From the NCBI GenBank assembly GCA_028719205.1, contig JAQUKH010000002.1:62001-126000 (forward strand): 64,000 bases of DNA, read 5' to 3'. Positions 1 to 7,842 of this stretch are shown here, piece after piece (within the stretch, counting starts at the first letter, position 1; every line of letters starts with the position of its first letter). This stretch comes from a bacterium. Lineage in GTDB: Bacteria > JACRDZ01 > JAQUKH01. The notes beneath the pieces were generated by a model. The model worked only from the letters and a program-made list of their open reading frames with translations. It did not search any database and was not told where the DNA came from. A program made the position numbers and the translations under genes.

Positions 1-1
1 A

Positions 2-745
2 AGGCAAAAAAAGGTTTTGTCTGAAGGCGGAAGAATAAACCAGGAAACAAGGTTGTGGAATGTTGATAAATGTATAACTATTTCTATGCGCAGTAAAGAA
101 GAGTCTCATGATTACCGCTACTTTCCTGAACCGGATTTAGTTCCTTTTACGCCTGCAATGGATTGGATAAAAGAAATATCAATGACTTTGCCTGAGTTAC
201 CGCTTATAAGAGAGAAGCGGTTTGTATCGCAATATAATATTCCGTTAAATGACGCTCAAACGTTTATTAATGAAAAAGAACTGGCTGATTATTTTGAAGA
301 ATGCGTAAAATTATGTAACCAACCCAGGGTAGTAAGCAACTGGATATTAAATGAGCTTCTGGCCAAACTTAAAGAAAAAAATATCTCAATTAAGGAATGC
401 CCCATTAAGCCGGTTAATTTTAAAGAAATGATAGAATTAATGGATAAAGGAGTAATTAGCGGAAAAATTGCAAAGACTGTATTTGGAGAAATGTTTCAAT
501 CTAGCTCCAGTTCTGCCAGCGCAATAGTAGAAAGAATGGGTTTGACACAAATTGTTAACACTGACGAAATAGGCGCTATTGTAGATTCTGTAATTGCACA
601 GCAGGCAGAGGTGGTCACATCTTATAAAAACGGCAAGGAAAAGGCCCTTGGCTTTTTAGTTGGCGAGGTAATGAAAATATCCAAAGGTAAAGCAAACCCC
701 AAAATAGTAAATGAGTTATTATTAAAAAAATTAAAGGGCATTTAG
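2..745 (+). CDS. gatB: Asp/Glu-tRNA amidotransferase subunit B, C-terminal part (5' end outside window)
   Basis: This subunit of the GatCAB amidotransferase carries and activates the mischarged Glu-tRNA(Gln) or Asp-tRNA(Asn) during transamidation in the cytoplasm. The frame is open from base 2, so the gene enters from the left edge; an in-frame TTG at 17 is not a real start because conserved GatB sequence lies on both sides of it. The conserved run around RSKEESHDYRYFPEPDL ends the catalytic cradle domain, and the last ~150 residues are the helical YqeY-like tail that binds tRNA, with the typical LVGEVMK and KANP elements near the end. It ends with TAG. About 247 residues are present, roughly half of the usual protein. 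The gatA/gatC genes are not visible. Confidence 0.95.
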   Translation, partial: RQKKVLSEGGRINQETRLWNVDKCITISMRSKEESHDYRYFPEPDLVPFTPAMDWIKEISMTLPELPLIREKRFVSQYNIPLNDAQTFINEKELADYFEECVKLCNQPRVVSNWILNELLAKLKEKNISIKECPIKPVNFKEMIELMDKGVISGKIAKTVFGEMFQSSSSSASAIVERMGLTQIVNTDEIGAIVDSVIAQQAEVVTSYKNGKEKALGFLVGEVMKISKGKANPKIVNELLLKKLKGI

Positions 746-784
746 GCATCCTCTAAAGATTAGGATGGGCTAAGCTTAAGCAGA

Positions 785-805
785 ACCTGCCCGAGGTAGG
801 CAGGT
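785..805. repeat. GC-rich palindrome after gatB (ACCTGCC/GGCAGGT)
   Basis: Seven-base perfect arms (785-791 and 799-805) enclose a seven-base loop. It stands out as GC-rich in an AT-rich gap of 100 bases between gatB and the next gene. It could serve as a transcription stop but no T-run follows, so a dispersed palindromic repeat is as likely. No second identical copy was noticed in the window. Confidence 0.5.
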
Positions 806-847
806 CCGCGTAATCAGGTATGATTGATATTACAGCAGGAGTGTTCC

Positions 848-2332
848 ATGAAAATTCTTGTAGTAGATGATAATGAGATTATATTGAATGTAGTTTCAGA
901 TGTTCTCAGAGCAGATGGATATTCGGTTGTTTCAGTTAATAACGCGCCTGAGGCATTGAAAAAATTAAAGCAGAAAGATTATGAACTTTTGATAACTGAT
1001 ATTAAGATGCCTTTTATGACTGGAATAGAAATAATTAAAAAACTGCCCCAGATTTCTCCGCACACAAAAGTAATTATTATAACAGGTTGTACGGAATTAG
1101 ATTTAGCCCAGGACGCTATCAGACAAGGAGTATATGAATATCTTTTAAAGCCTTTTAATAATGATACGCTGCGTTTAGCGGTTAAAAACGCGATTAAGAG
1201 AAAAAAAGAAGAAGAAGAAGCAGCCCGCTTAAAAGAATTATTTGGCCTCTTTCGGGTCAGCGAATTTATAACTTCAAGCTATACTTCAAAAAAACTTCTT
1301 GAATTAATTCTTTCTTATATTATTAAACAGCTTAATGCCAGTCAGGGTTCGATTATGCTTTTGAATCGAGAAACGGAGACTCTTTTTATAGCTGCCTCTG
1401 TAGGGTTAGATGAAGAAATTGTTAAAAATACTAATATAAAAGTAGGTGAAGGGATTGCAGGCCGTGTATTTAAGGACGGGATGCCCGTTCTTGTAACAAA
1501 TATAGAAGAACATCCTTTATTTTCTGAAATTGCCCGCGGTTATCCTGACAAATCTTTTGTAAGCTATGCCATTAAATCAAATGAAGAGATTATTTCTTTC
1601 CCCCTGGCTACAGCTAAAAAAGTGCTAGGTGTGATTAATGTCAGAAAAAAGACAGATAATACTTCTTTTACGCAGGCTGATATGGAATTGATTTCGATTC
1701 TTTCAACTCAGGCAGCCGTTGCCATTGAAAACAACCAGCTTTTAGATAATCTGAATAATGTTTATATAGAAATAATGCAGTTTATTGTCGCGCTAACTGA
1801 AGCCCGGGATGTTTATTTAAAAGGGCATACACAACGAGTTACTGAATGGTGTTTAAAATTAGGAGAGGAATTAAGGCTTGAAAAAGAGGAATTGGAAGTA
1901 TTAAGATATGCGGCGACATTGCATGATATAGGTAAATTGGCTGTTAACGAATTGATCCTTAATAAACCGGTTAAGTTTACGCCTGAAGAATATGAAATGA
2001 TAAAAACACATTCCATTATAGGCGCAAATATTCTTAAGCCGCTTAATTTTCTTAGCCGTTCTCGTGATATTGTCTTACACCATCATGAGCGTATAGATGG
2101 CAAAGGCTATCCTGATGGGCTTTGCGGGAAGGAACTTAGTTTGTCTATGAATATTATTATTCTTGCTGATTCGTACGATGCTATGCATTCCAACCGCGCT
2201 TACAGGGCGGCCTTACCCGAAGAGGAAATAAAAAATGAAATTTCTAAAAATATTAATAAACAATTCGATCCGGTTGTAGTGGATGCGTTTTTTAAATTAC
2301 TAGAGAAGCAAAAGAAAGAAAAGGCGGAATAA
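848..2332 (+). CDS. Response regulator with GAF and HD-GYP domains (c-di-GMP phosphodiesterase)
   Basis: The protein is predicted to hydrolyse c-di-GMP under control of a receiver domain. The ATG at 848 is chosen over an in-frame TTG at 824 because CAGGAG sits 6 bases upstream and the receiver domain starts at once (MKILVVDDNE). Order: receiver, residues 1-120, with acidic pair D7/D8, phospho-acceptor D51 and K101; GAF, about 145-300; HD-GYP, about 310-485. The HD-GYP site looks intact: LHDIGK, then HHHERIDGKGYPDG, then LADSYDAM. A charged linker (KRKKEEEEAA) follows the receiver. No partner kinase is adjacent. With the GGDEF proteins at 38.5 and 61.5 kb and the PilZ protein at 43.1 kb it completes a c-di-GMP circuit. 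Function is from family; activity is inferred from intact residues. Confidence 0.9.
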   Translation: MKILVVDDNEIILNVVSDVLRADGYSVVSVNNAPEALKKLKQKDYELLITDIKMPFMTGIEIIKKLPQISPHTKVIIITGCTELDLAQDAIRQGVYEYLLKPFNNDTLRLAVKNAIKRKKEEEEAARLKELFGLFRVSEFITSSYTSKKLLELILSYIIKQLNASQGSIMLLNRETETLFIAASVGLDEEIVKNTNIKVGEGIAGRVFKDGMPVLVTNIEEHPLFSEIARGYPDKSFVSYAIKSNEEIISFPLATAKKVLGVINVRKKTDNTSFTQADMELISILSTQAAVAIENNQLLDNLNNVYIEIMQFIVALTEARDVYLKGHTQRVTEWCLKLGEELRLEKEELEVLRYAATLHDIGKLAVNELILNKPVKFTPEEYEMIKTHSIIGANILKPLNFLSRSRDIVLHHHERIDGKGYPDGLCGKELSLSMNIIILADSYDAMHSNRAYRAALPEEEIKNEISKNINKQFDPVVVDAFFKLLEKQKKEKAE

Positions 2333-2809
2333 AGAAAATAAATAAACATAAAATAATATTTTAAGGCGTTATTCTATCTGGATCAATAATTGGTTAATCA
2401 AAATAAGGTCTAAAGTAAGCATATTTCTCGTTATTTTCCTCATTTTATCCACAGCTTGAGCACATCTATTTTTATAATAATAAAAATCATGTTAAATTAA
2501 GGTTGATGCGCGGAATTTTGCGTCTTACCTTAAGAAAATTACTAACTGCCATTGTTTAAACGATATTTCTCAATGTTGGGAAAACCTAATAAATAACTAA
2601 TGATACCAATAAGTTACGCATATCTATTTGCTAAATAACAAAATAAATATTAATAATTATATTTTAATTGGAAAATTATCAAGTACTTGGATAAATATCT
2701 TTAGAGTGTAGTTAAAATAAGGAATATTTTGATTTAATCGGGAGTTTATAACAGGTTATCCACACCCAAACCAATATGTGTACATGGATTTGGGTGGATA
2801 ATAGATTTT
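2333..2809. other. 477-base AT-rich intergenic region with DnaA-box-like sites
   Basis: No ORF is supported here. Two perfect TTATCCACA nonamers occur (2445-2453 and 2756-2764) and a third, TTATCCACC, lies on the minus strand at 2793-2801. The stretch between 2620 and 2740 is almost pure A+T, as in an unwinding element. These traits fit a replication origin or a DnaA-controlled site, but dnaA, dnaN, rpmH and parAB are not nearby, so the call is tentative. Confidence 0.35.
2756..2801. terminator. Long nested hairpin beyond the 3' end of gcvH
   Basis: A 13-bp stem (left arm 2756-2770 with a two-base bulge, right arm 2789-2801) encloses a smaller stem ATGT-GT-ACAT. It begins 8 bases beyond the gcvH stop and can end transcription of panD-gcvH, although the T-run (2804-2811) lies on the plus-strand side only. 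The arms contain the two inverted DnaA-box-like sequences, so it may instead be a binding site. Confidence 0.4.
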
Positions 2810-3199
2810 TTAATGCTGCAATCCTTCAACGAAATCCTGATATTCTTCAGCGCTCATTAAGGCGGAAAGCTCTTTTGGATCATTCATTTCGACTTTTAAC
2901 ATCCATCCATCATCGTAAGGGGCATCATTGACAATTTCAGGGCTGTCAAGAAGATCTTCGTTTGTTTCTACGACTACGCCGCTTACCGGAGCATACAGAT
3001 CTGAAACGGTTTTAACTGATTCAACTACTCCAAATTCAATTAAATGTTCTATTTCTGTTTCGATTTCCGGCAATTCTACAAAAACTATCTCTCCTAATTC
3101 ACTTTGTGCATAATCTGTAATACCTATAGTTGCTAAATTTCCATCAACCTTAACCCATGTATGTTCTTTTGTGTATTTAAGTTCTTCCGGATGATTCAT
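2810..3199 (-). CDS. gcvH: Glycine cleavage system H protein
   Basis: A 129-residue lipoyl carrier that shuttles the aminomethyl group of glycine between the P, T and L proteins. The family signature around the lipoylated lysine is present (ESVK, K63, followed by SDLYAPVSG), as is the N-terminal YTKEHTW and the C-terminal GWMLKVE. An upstream in-frame start would give 145 residues and overlap panD; the ATG at 3199 is preferred because it matches the family N-terminus and is preceded by AGGGGGGAA. It lies 25 bases after panD on the same strand. gcvP, gcvT and lpd are not in the window, so the protein may serve a remote glycine system or act as a lipoyl donor for another pathway. Confidence 0.95.
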   Translation of the reverse strand: MNHPEELKYTKEHTWVKVDGNLATIGITDYAQSELGEIVFVELPEIETEIEHLIEFGVVESVKTVSDLYAPVSGVVVETNEDLLDSPEIVNDAPYDDGWMLKVEMNDPKELSALMSAEEYQDFVEGLQH

Positions 3200-3224
3200 A
3201 ATATGTTCCCCCCTGATAAAAATT

Positions 3225-3572
3225 TTATTTCTTTTTATTTTTTCCATCTACATAAACGGTAATTGGTTCAAAACCTTGAAGTTCTTCTCTAGTAAAATAA
3301 GCATAAGATATAATTATAATAATATCCTGCGGAAGAACTAATCTGGCGGCAGCTCCATTAATGCAGATTATGCCGCTTCCTTTTTTTCCGGGCAGAACAT
3401 AAGTTTCCAGACGATTACCATTATTGAGGTCAACGATCTGTACTATTTCATAAGGAAGAATCTGAGATTTTTCCAATAGAGCAGTATCAATAGTAACGCT
3501 GCCCTCATAATGTAAGTTGGCATCCGTAACGGTTGCCCTATGTATTTTTGATTTACAAACTTTATATAACAT
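3225..3572 (-). CDS. panD: Aspartate 1-decarboxylase (pyruvoyl-dependent)
   Basis: Converts L-aspartate to beta-alanine for pantothenate and coenzyme A. At 115 residues it has the full family length. The proenzyme self-cleaves between G24 and S25 in the motif EGSVTID to create the pyruvoyl group, and K9 ([10 protein letters not shown]) and the NGAAARL region are as expected. It is the first gene of a small operon with gcvH, an unusual pairing, and is divergent from the ychF-like gene. The -35/-10 pair at 3593-3621 lies 21-49 bases upstream. The ribosome site is weak. Confidence 0.96.
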   Translation of the reverse strand: MLYKVCKSKIHRATVTDANLHYEGSVTIDTALLEKSQILPYEIVQIVDLNNGNRLETYVLPGKKGSGIICINGAAARLVLPQDIIIIISYAYFTREELQGFEPITVYVDGKNKKK

Positions 3573-3592
3573 AATAATTTTTTTGGAAGTAA

Positions 3593-3621
3593 AGTGTAAC
3601 TATTTTTTATAGTGATGTCAA
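3593..3621 (-). promoter_or_regulatory. Predicted sigma70-type promoter for panD-gcvH
   Basis: On the minus strand TTGACA (3621-3616) is followed after 17 bases by TACACT (3598-3593). The -35 is perfect and the -10 matches four of six. Position suits panD. Confidence 0.5.
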
Positions 3622-3646
3622 GGAAAAAAATAAAAATGTAAAAATC

Positions 3647-3675
3647 TTGACAGAATAAGGTTAATATTGTATATT
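3647..3675 (+). promoter_or_regulatory. Predicted sigma70-type promoter for the ychF-like gene and glgC
   Basis: TTGACA at 3647-3652, 17-base spacer, TATATT at 3670-3675, 52 bases before the GTG start. The panD promoter runs the other way about 25 bases to the left, so the two form a divergent pair. Confidence 0.6.
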
Positions 3676-3727
3676 TTTTAAGTAATTTATTTCAAATACG
3701 GTATAATTCGTTTGAAGGAGATTTATT

Positions 3728-4801
3728 GTGAAATTAGGGATTATAGGCCTGCCGCAGGTAGGAAAACATACATTATTCAATTTGCTCACTCAGGGCAGAG
3801 TTGAAAAAACAAAAGGGCATTTTGAAGAAGTAACGCTTGGTATCGCGGAGGTCAGGGAGGAAAGGCTGGTTAAATTAGCGCAAATTTATCAAAGCAAAAA
3901 AATTACACCGGAAACAATTGAATATTTTCTTTTTCCCAATATTCAGGATGATGCGGAAAAAACGCGTCAGCTTTTGTCCAATCTGGCTGATACGAACGCT
4001 ATCGTTCATTTGGTGCGGGCCTTTTCAAGTGAGTCGGTTTTTCACGCGGCCGGATCAGTTGATGCCTGCCGGGATATTGAAAGGGTTAATGATGAACTGG
4101 TATTTTCGGATCTCTTTAAAATTGAAAAACGTTTTGAGAGGCTGGAAAAGGAACTGAAAAAATTGAAAGACCCCGTAAAGGAAAAAGAGTTCGAATTGCT
4201 GAAAAAATGTAAAACCCTTCTTGAGGGAGGCACGTTTTTACGTGAAGTGGAATTTAGCGCGGAGGAAGAGAAAATAACCCGCGGATTCCAATTCTTAACG
4301 CAAAAAGGATTATTAATAATTATTAATGTTGATGAGGATAAACTGAATGATTTTGAATTACTGAATAAAATTAAAGAAAAGTATCAGCGTAAAAATACGG
4401 TTTGTATACAGGTTAGCGTAAAAGTAGAGCAGGAAATAAACCAGCTGCCGGAAAGTGAACGCGCGGAATATATGGAGGCTCTTGGATTAAAAAAGTCTGC
4501 TATGGAGGAAATTACTCAATCTTCATTCCGTTTGATGGATCTGATCGCGTTCTTTACAGCCGGAGAACCGGAAGCGCGTGCTTGGTCTATCCGCCGGGGC
4601 CGGAACGCGCAGCAGGCAGGCGGGGAAATTCATTCGGACATCGAAAGAGGTTTTATCCGCGCTGAACTGATCAAATACAATGACCTGATGTCTGCCGGCG
4701 GCAGCCCCGCGAAGGCAAAAGAAAAAGGATTATTTTACCTGAAGGGTAAAGATTATATTGTTGAGGATGGAGATATATTTTTGTTCAGGTTTAACGTGTA
4801 A
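3728..4801 (+). CDS. Divergent YchF/OLA1-like protein with degenerate nucleotide-binding motifs
   Basis: The fold and C-terminus are those of the YchF translation-associated ATPase/GTPase family, but this is a degraded relative. The P-loop region GLPQVGKHTLFN (from residue 7) has histidine where the family has Ser/Thr after the lysine (K13-H14). The usual second signature (DIAGLVKGA with GEGLGN) is absent, replaced by a short sequence ending DTNAIVHLVRAF. The specificity motif survives as NVDE. The C-terminal TGS domain is well kept: FFTAGEPEARAW, GEIHSDIERGFIRAE and a terminal FRFNV. Length is 357 residues, near the usual 363. Start is GTG with AAGGAG ideally placed. It overlaps nothing and sits 2 bases before glgC, so they are co-transcribed. 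Nucleotide hydrolysis is doubtful; a ribosome-binding role through the TGS domain is an inference. Confidence 0.85.
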   Translation: MKLGIIGLPQVGKHTLFNLLTQGRVEKTKGHFEEVTLGIAEVREERLVKLAQIYQSKKITPETIEYFLFPNIQDDAEKTRQLLSNLADTNAIVHLVRAFSSESVFHAAGSVDACRDIERVNDELVFSDLFKIEKRFERLEKELKKLKDPVKEKEFELLKKCKTLLEGGTFLREVEFSAEEEKITRGFQFLTQKGLLIIINVDEDKLNDFELLNKIKEKYQRKNTVCIQVSVKVEQEINQLPESERAEYMEALGLKKSAMEEITQSSFRLMDLIAFFTAGEPEARAWSIRRGRNAQQAGGEIHSDIERGFIRAELIKYNDLMSAGGSPAKAKEKGLFYLKGKDYIVEDGDIFLFRFNV

Positions 4802-4803
4802 TT

Positions 4804-6027
4804 ATGAATAAAGTTATAACATTTATTATGGCGGGGGGGAAAGGTGAAAGGTTATATCCTTTAACAAAGGACAGGACTAAGCCGGCCGTTCCGTTCGGCG
4901 GGATCTACAGGATCATTGATTTTACGTTAAGTAACTGCATTAATTCTGACCTGCGTAATATCTATATTTTAACGCAGTATAAATCCGCGTCTTTGAACAG
5001 GCATATACGGTTGGGTTGGAATATTTTTTCTTCAGAACTGGGAGAACATATTGATATACTGCCCGCGCAGCAGCGGGTGGGTGAATCCTGGTATCTCGGG
5101 ACCGCTGACGCTATTTATCAGAATCTTTATCTTCTCGATATCGATAAACCTAAGGAAGTATTAATATTAGCGGGTGATCACGTTTATAAGATGAATTATT
5201 ATTCCATGATAGATTTCCACAGGTATAGAGACGCTGATCTGACTGTTGGCGTAGTGGAGGTTGATAAGGATAAGGCCGGCCAGTTTGGAGTATTGGAAGT
5301 AGATAGTGAAGGTAATGTAATAGGGTTTCAGGAAAAGCCATCCCTCGCAAAAACCATACCGTCAAAACCGGATAAGATATACGCGTCCATGGGTATATAT
5401 GTTTTCAAATATCCTACCCTTCAACAGGAATTACAGGGTGATACGAAAGATCCCGAATCCGCGCATGATTTTGGAAAGAACATAATTCCGCATATGTTAA
5501 AAAAAGGTTTGAAGATAACCGCGCATAATTTTATTGATGAGAATAAAAAAGAAGCAAAATACTGGCGGGATATTGGGACGATCGACGCGTATTATGATGC
5601 GAATATGGATTTGGTGCAGATCGATCCGGTCTTTAATCTTTATGACAAGCATTGGCCTATAAGAACCTATCAGGAACAGTTTCCCTCGGCGAAAACCGTA
5701 TTCGCGGGCGGTGAAAATAGCGACCGTATAGGGCTTGTGCTTGATTCTCTGATCTCGAGCGGATGTATTGTCAGCGGGGGAAAAGTTCAGAATTCAATAC
5801 TTTCTCCAAATGTAAGGATAAACAGTTTCTCAGAGGTTTATAATTCAATCCTTATGGAAGGCGTAAGGGTAGGCAGGCATTCCAAAATAAAACGGGCGAT
5901 AATAGACAAGGATGTAAATATCCCGGAGGGGGCGGTTATCGGTTATAATATAGAAGAAGACAGAAAAAGGTTTACAGTCAGTGAATCCGGTATTGTTGTA
6001 GTTGAGAAAAGGGCGGATCTAAAATGA
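4804..6027 (+). CDS. glgC: Glucose-1-phosphate adenylyltransferase
   Basis: Makes ADP-glucose from ATP and glucose-1-phosphate, the committed step of bacterial glycogen synthesis. At 407 residues it has the family length. The N-terminal nucleotidyltransferase signature AGGKGERLYPLTKDRTKPAV, the SNCINSDLRNIYILTQYKS region, GTADAIYQN and the Asp of LAGDHVYKM are all present; the C-terminal third is the left-handed beta-helix that carries allosteric sites. The ATG lies 2 bases after the ychF-like stop. No glgA, glgB or glgP is in the window. The sequence is slightly richer in G+C than its neighbours. Confidence 0.96.
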   Translation: MNKVITFIMAGGKGERLYPLTKDRTKPAVPFGGIYRIIDFTLSNCINSDLRNIYILTQYKSASLNRHIRLGWNIFSSELGEHIDILPAQQRVGESWYLGTADAIYQNLYLLDIDKPKEVLILAGDHVYKMNYYSMIDFHRYRDADLTVGVVEVDKDKAGQFGVLEVDSEGNVIGFQEKPSLAKTIPSKPDKIYASMGIYVFKYPTLQQELQGDTKDPESAHDFGKNIIPHMLKKGLKITAHNFIDENKKEAKYWRDIGTIDAYYDANMDLVQIDPVFNLYDKHWPIRTYQEQFPSAKTVFAGGENSDRIGLVLDSLISSGCIVSGGKVQNSILSPNVRINSFSEVYNSILMEGVRVGRHSKIKRAIIDKDVNIPEGAVIGYNIEEDRKRFTVSESGIVVVEKRADLK

Positions 6028-6087
6028 ATAGGAAAGAACTGTAATTATTCTTCTAAAATATGTTTAATATATTAGCAAAAAAAATGC

Positions 6088-6116
6088 TTGCAGGGTGAAA
6101 ATGATTATGGTAGAAT
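6088..6116 (+). promoter_or_regulatory. Predicted sigma70-type promoter for the ferredoxin gene
   Basis: TTGCAG (6088-6093), 17-base spacer, TAGAAT (6111-6116), 59 bases before the ferredoxin ATG. The match to consensus is moderate. Confidence 0.45.
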
Positions 6117-6175
6117 TCACTTTCCAACAAGAAAAGAGTAGTTATTAATTTGAAAAAAAAGAAAGGAGACTAAAT

Positions 6176-6358
6176 ATGTTCCCAAAGGTTGATTTAAACA
6201 AATGTGATGGTGATGGAATCTGTGTTGAGAATTGTCCCGCAAATGTGTTTGAGCTCAAAGATAAGAAATCAAAAGTGGTTCATCCTGAAGATTGTACAGA
6301 ATGCGGTATTTGTGTAGAAAATTGTCCTAAAAAGGCAATTGAATTAGTAGAAAAATAA
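6176..6358 (+). CDS. Small 2-cluster ferredoxin with an Asp in place of one cluster-I Cys
   Basis: A 60-residue electron carrier with two bacterial-type cluster motifs. The second is a full C40-x2-C43-x2-C46-x3-C50-P. The first reads C10-x2-D13-x2-C16-x3-C20-P, so the second ligand is aspartate. In known ferredoxins (for example from Pyrococcus) such an Asp gives a cluster that can switch between [3Fe-4S] and [4Fe-4S] and has a shifted potential; whether that holds here is inference. Start ATG with AAAGGAG upstream. The gene stands alone between glgC and metK and gives no hint of its partner. Confidence 0.93.
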   Translation: MFPKVDLNKCDGDGICVENCPANVFELKDKKSKVVHPEDCTECGICVENCPKKAIELVEK

Positions 6359-6364
6359 TAAAAC

Positions 6365-6433
6365 AGCTGAGTAGTTGCACCTGATTAACAAGAGGGATGG
6401 GATTGTTATCAGGATTACTTTGGCTACCCAGCT
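6365..6433 (+). ncRNA. Structured RNA element upstream of metK (unassigned; riboswitch-like)
   Basis: Two coaxial stems form one strong structure beginning 6 bases after the ferredoxin stop. The outer stem pairs 6365-6374 with 6424-6433 (nine pairs, one A.C mismatch) and can add two U.G pairs. The inner stem pairs 6380-6391 with 6403-6413 (eleven pairs, U6386 bulged) around an 11-base purine-rich loop GAGGGAUGGGA. An asymmetric internal loop lies between them. It does not fit the SAM-I, SAM-II, SAM-III or SAH riboswitch consensus as I know them, and no T-run follows directly, so it is not a simple terminator. Position suggests control of metK. Confidence 0.55.
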
Positions 6434-6475
6434 ATGAGTTTATCGGTTTATATTTTTTTAACTTAATATTAATTG

Positions 6476-6546
6476 TTGCTTTTGCTCTAGATTTTAACTT
6501 ATTTTTTAATAAAAGCAATAAAAAAAATTTAATTTTTTATAAGTTA
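6476..6546 (+). promoter_or_regulatory. Interleaved alternative pairings in the metK leader
   Basis: Two 8-base perfect complements interleave: TTGCTTTT (6476-6483) with AAAAGCAA (6511-6518), and TAACTTAT (6495-6502) with ATAAGTTA (6539-6546). They must be either alternative folds or a pseudoknot. The last arm ends 12 bases before the GGAAGGAG ribosome site of metK. This is what an expression platform could look like, but the region is so AT-rich that chance pairing is a real alternative. Confidence 0.3.
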
Positions 6547-6569
6547 AATTTGAATGGAAGGAGTTTAAA

Positions 6570-7772
6570 ATGGTAGGGAAAAACTATTTGTTTACGTCAG
6601 AATCAGTTACGGAAGGCCATCCTGACAAGGTTTGTGATCAGATTTCTGATTCAGTATTGGATGAAGTTTATCGTCAGGATCCGCCTAATAAAAATAATTT
6701 TCACACCCGGGTCGCGTGTGAAACGTATATTACCGTTGGTTTAGTAGTTGTTGGCGGTGAAATGACCACAAGCGCTTATGTTGATTTGCCGGTTATTGTA
6801 AGAAATTTAATAAAAAGTATAGGTTATACGGACGCTAAATATGGTTTCAATTATGATACTTGCGCGATCTTAAATGCTATCGGCCGACAGTCACCTGATA
6901 TCGCTCAGGGAGTAGGAAGAAAAGGAAAAGTTATTGGAGCCGGTGATCAGGGTTTAATGATCGGTTACGCGTGCGATGAAACCAAAGAACTTATGCCGCT
7001 TCCTATTATGCTATCCCACAAGCTGGCAAAGAGATTGGCAGAAGTCAGGAAGAAGAATATTCTTTCATATCTTGGCCCGGATGGAAAATCTCAGGTTACA
7101 GTAAGATATGAAAACGGCAGGCCTATTGCTGTGGATAAAATTGTTGTTTCCAGCCAGCATACAGAAGAAGCGCTTGATAAAAAGAAAGAAAATATGGCCG
7201 ATTGGGCCCGGGACGAGATAATTGAATCAATTATTAAACCGGTTATTCCTTCCGCGCTTTTAAAGAATTTTAACTGGAAAAAGGATTGTTATATCAATCC
7301 GACGGGAAGATTTCTTATCGGAGGGCCTCAGTCTGATACCGGAATGACAGGACGAAAAATAATAGTTGATACTTATGGCGGTATGGCCCCGCATGGCGGT
7401 GGCGCGTTCTCAGGAAAAGACGCGACAAAGGTCGACAGGTCAGCCACGTATATGGCGCGTTATATCGCGAAAAATGTTGTCGCGAGCAAATTGGCAACTA
7501 AATGTATGATCCAGCTTGCCTATGCCATAGGAGTTCCTGAACCGGTATCAATTATGGTTGAGACTTTTGGAACAGGTAAAGTATCAGAAGAAAAATTTAA
7601 TAAATTAGTTCGTAAGCATTTTAAATTAACACCCAGGGAAATTATTGACACACTTGAACTTCACCGTCCGATCTATACTAAAACTGCCGCATATGGCCAT
7701 TTCGGGCGTGAAGGTGAAGGTTTTACATGGGAGAAAACGGATAAAGCGGAACTTTTACGGGATGATGCATAA
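6570..7772 (+). CDS. metK: S-adenosylmethionine synthetase
   Basis: Condenses methionine and ATP to AdoMet in the cytoplasm. The 400-residue length is standard. Motifs seen: [12 protein letters not shown] at the start, [12 protein letters not shown], and the phosphate-binding glycine-rich loop [17 protein letters not shown]. Start ATG with GGAAGGAG 7 bases upstream. A structured leader precedes it. With apt and ahcY downstream it forms a methyl-cycle group; AdoMet is used in this window by speD and by radical SAM enzymes. Confidence 0.97.
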   Translation: MVGKNYLFTSESVTEGHPDKVCDQISDSVLDEVYRQDPPNKNNFHTRVACETYITVGLVVVGGEMTTSAYVDLPVIVRNLIKSIGYTDAKYGFNYDTCAILNAIGRQSPDIAQGVGRKGKVIGAGDQGLMIGYACDETKELMPLPIMLSHKLAKRLAEVRKKNILSYLGPDGKSQVTVRYENGRPIAVDKIVVSSQHTEEALDKKKENMADWARDEIIESIIKPVIPSALLKNFNWKKDCYINPTGRFLIGGPQSDTGMTGRKIIVDTYGGMAPHGGGAFSGKDATKVDRSATYMARYIAKNVVASKLATKCMIQLAYAIGVPEPVSIMVETFGTGKVSEEKFNKLVRKHFKLTPREIIDTLELHRPIYTKTAAYGHFGREGEGFTWEKTDKAELLRDDA

Positions 7773-7842
7773 TTAAGATAAGTTATTGAGTTTGGAAGTT
7801 AAAAAGTTGAAAAACTCTTAAACTGATTATACAGGAGAATAA

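Noticed and set aside
824-847. TTG start at 824 for the HD-GYP protein
   Set aside because: The ribosome site CAGGAG lies between it and the ATG at 848, and the receiver domain begins at the ATG.
3200-3247. Longer gcvH start overlapping panD
   Set aside because: The extra 16 residues are outside the family alignment and the ribosome site sits inside them; the start at 3199 is preferred.
6365-6433. SAM-I riboswitch before metK
   Set aside because: The four-way junction and kink-turn pattern of SAM-I are absent; the structure is a single two-stem hairpin, so it is reported as unassigned.
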